Of a stretch of 64,000 nt of DNA, positions 63,865 to 64,000 are shown in pieces. The notes below the pieces were generated by a model. The model saw nothing but the letters and a program-made list of their open reading frames with translations. It had not been told where the DNA came from and did not search any database. This DNA comes from Mesorhizobium prunaredense (GTDB lineage: Bacteria > Pseudomonadota > Alphaproteobacteria > Rhizobiales > Rhizobiaceae). The stretch's first letter is position 1. Each line of letters starts with the position of its first letter. The stretch covers positions 186,001 to 250,000 of the forward strand of contig NZ_FTPD01000006.1 of assembly GCF_900156895.1 (NCBI RefSeq). Reading direction: 5' to 3'. The translations under genes and the position numbers were made by a program.

Positions 63865-64000
63865 GGCGCCGGCCTTTCAAAGCCAAGCAGCAAGGTAGCA
63901 ACCGCCCGCAAAATTCCGTGCCAACCGCTTCAGGCGGCTCCCGGACGGCTGGCGATTAGGGCGCGTCGCGCCGACCGGCGCCGCTCGACAGCGTCGGCAA

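Overview
The window is a GC-rich chromosomal segment that looks alphaproteobacterial, most likely Mesorhizobium or a close relative (order Hyphomicrobiales). This is inferred from the iolR-iolC-iolD-iolE-iolB order with a two-domain IolC, a divergently split tad/cpa pilus locus, a fused SecDF, TTG/GTG starts, and GC-rich intergenic palindromic repeats of the kind common in rhizobia. No rRNA, tRNA, CRISPR array or complete insertion sequence was seen.

Layout. 1-1.6 kb: a LysR regulator (cut by the window edge) divergent from a YcaC-like cysteine hydrolase. 1.6-10 kb: accessory ground with an SMI1/KNR4 protein, a J-domain protein, a PAP2-type phosphatase, two acyltransferase-3 proteins and a His-rich membrane protein, mixed with relics (a GH19 endolysin, a second PAP2 gene, a second His-rich membrane protein). 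10-23.2 kb: the tad pilus locus. cpaA, tadD, tadC, tadB and tadA lie on the minus strand; flp, cpaB, cpaC, a lipoprotein, a TadG-like protein, two TadE-like proteins, cpaE, an L,D-transpeptidase and a coiled-coil membrane protein lie on the plus strand. 23.2-25.2 kb: small envelope proteins, an HlyD relic and a ribbon-helix-helix protein. 25.4-31 kb: LysR and a periplasmic PaoABC-type molybdenum aldehyde oxidoreductase followed by a cupin. 31-33 kb: an SDR and a QueA-like protein behind a near-perfect SoxR box. 33-38.2 kb: two large signalling proteins that share a TolB-like/TPR module, one with a cyclase domain and one with a winged-helix domain. 38.2-40.3 kb: a GFA protein and an ArsR/SRPBCC pair with two dyads upstream. 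40.4-44.7 kb: a decaying block in which four of six loci carry a single frameshift (NicO, YqaA-like, secreted protein, LysR). 45-48.2 kb: SecDF and a hypothetical secreted protein. 48.6-52.4 kb: a CUT2 sugar ABC transporter. 52.6-55.3 kb: phnN, phnM and a DUF1045 gene. 55.4-63.6 kb: the inositol cluster and a divergent Gfo/Idh/MocA dehydrogenase.

How the parts work together. The tad genes supply pilin, prepilin peptidase, secretin, ATPase, platform proteins and minor pilins; the L,D-transpeptidase translationally linked to them may adapt the wall around the apparatus (inference). The iol genes convert inositol intermediates towards acetyl-CoA and malonate semialdehyde; IolR probably acts at a GGAA-N6-TTCC box ahead of iolC. 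phnN, phnM and the DUF1045 gene serve the phosphoribosyl arm of phosphonate breakdown. The most striking regulatory signal is the SoxR box with a 19-bp promoter spacer ahead of the SDR/QueA-like pair, which suggests a redox-responsive operon not usually listed among SoxR targets.
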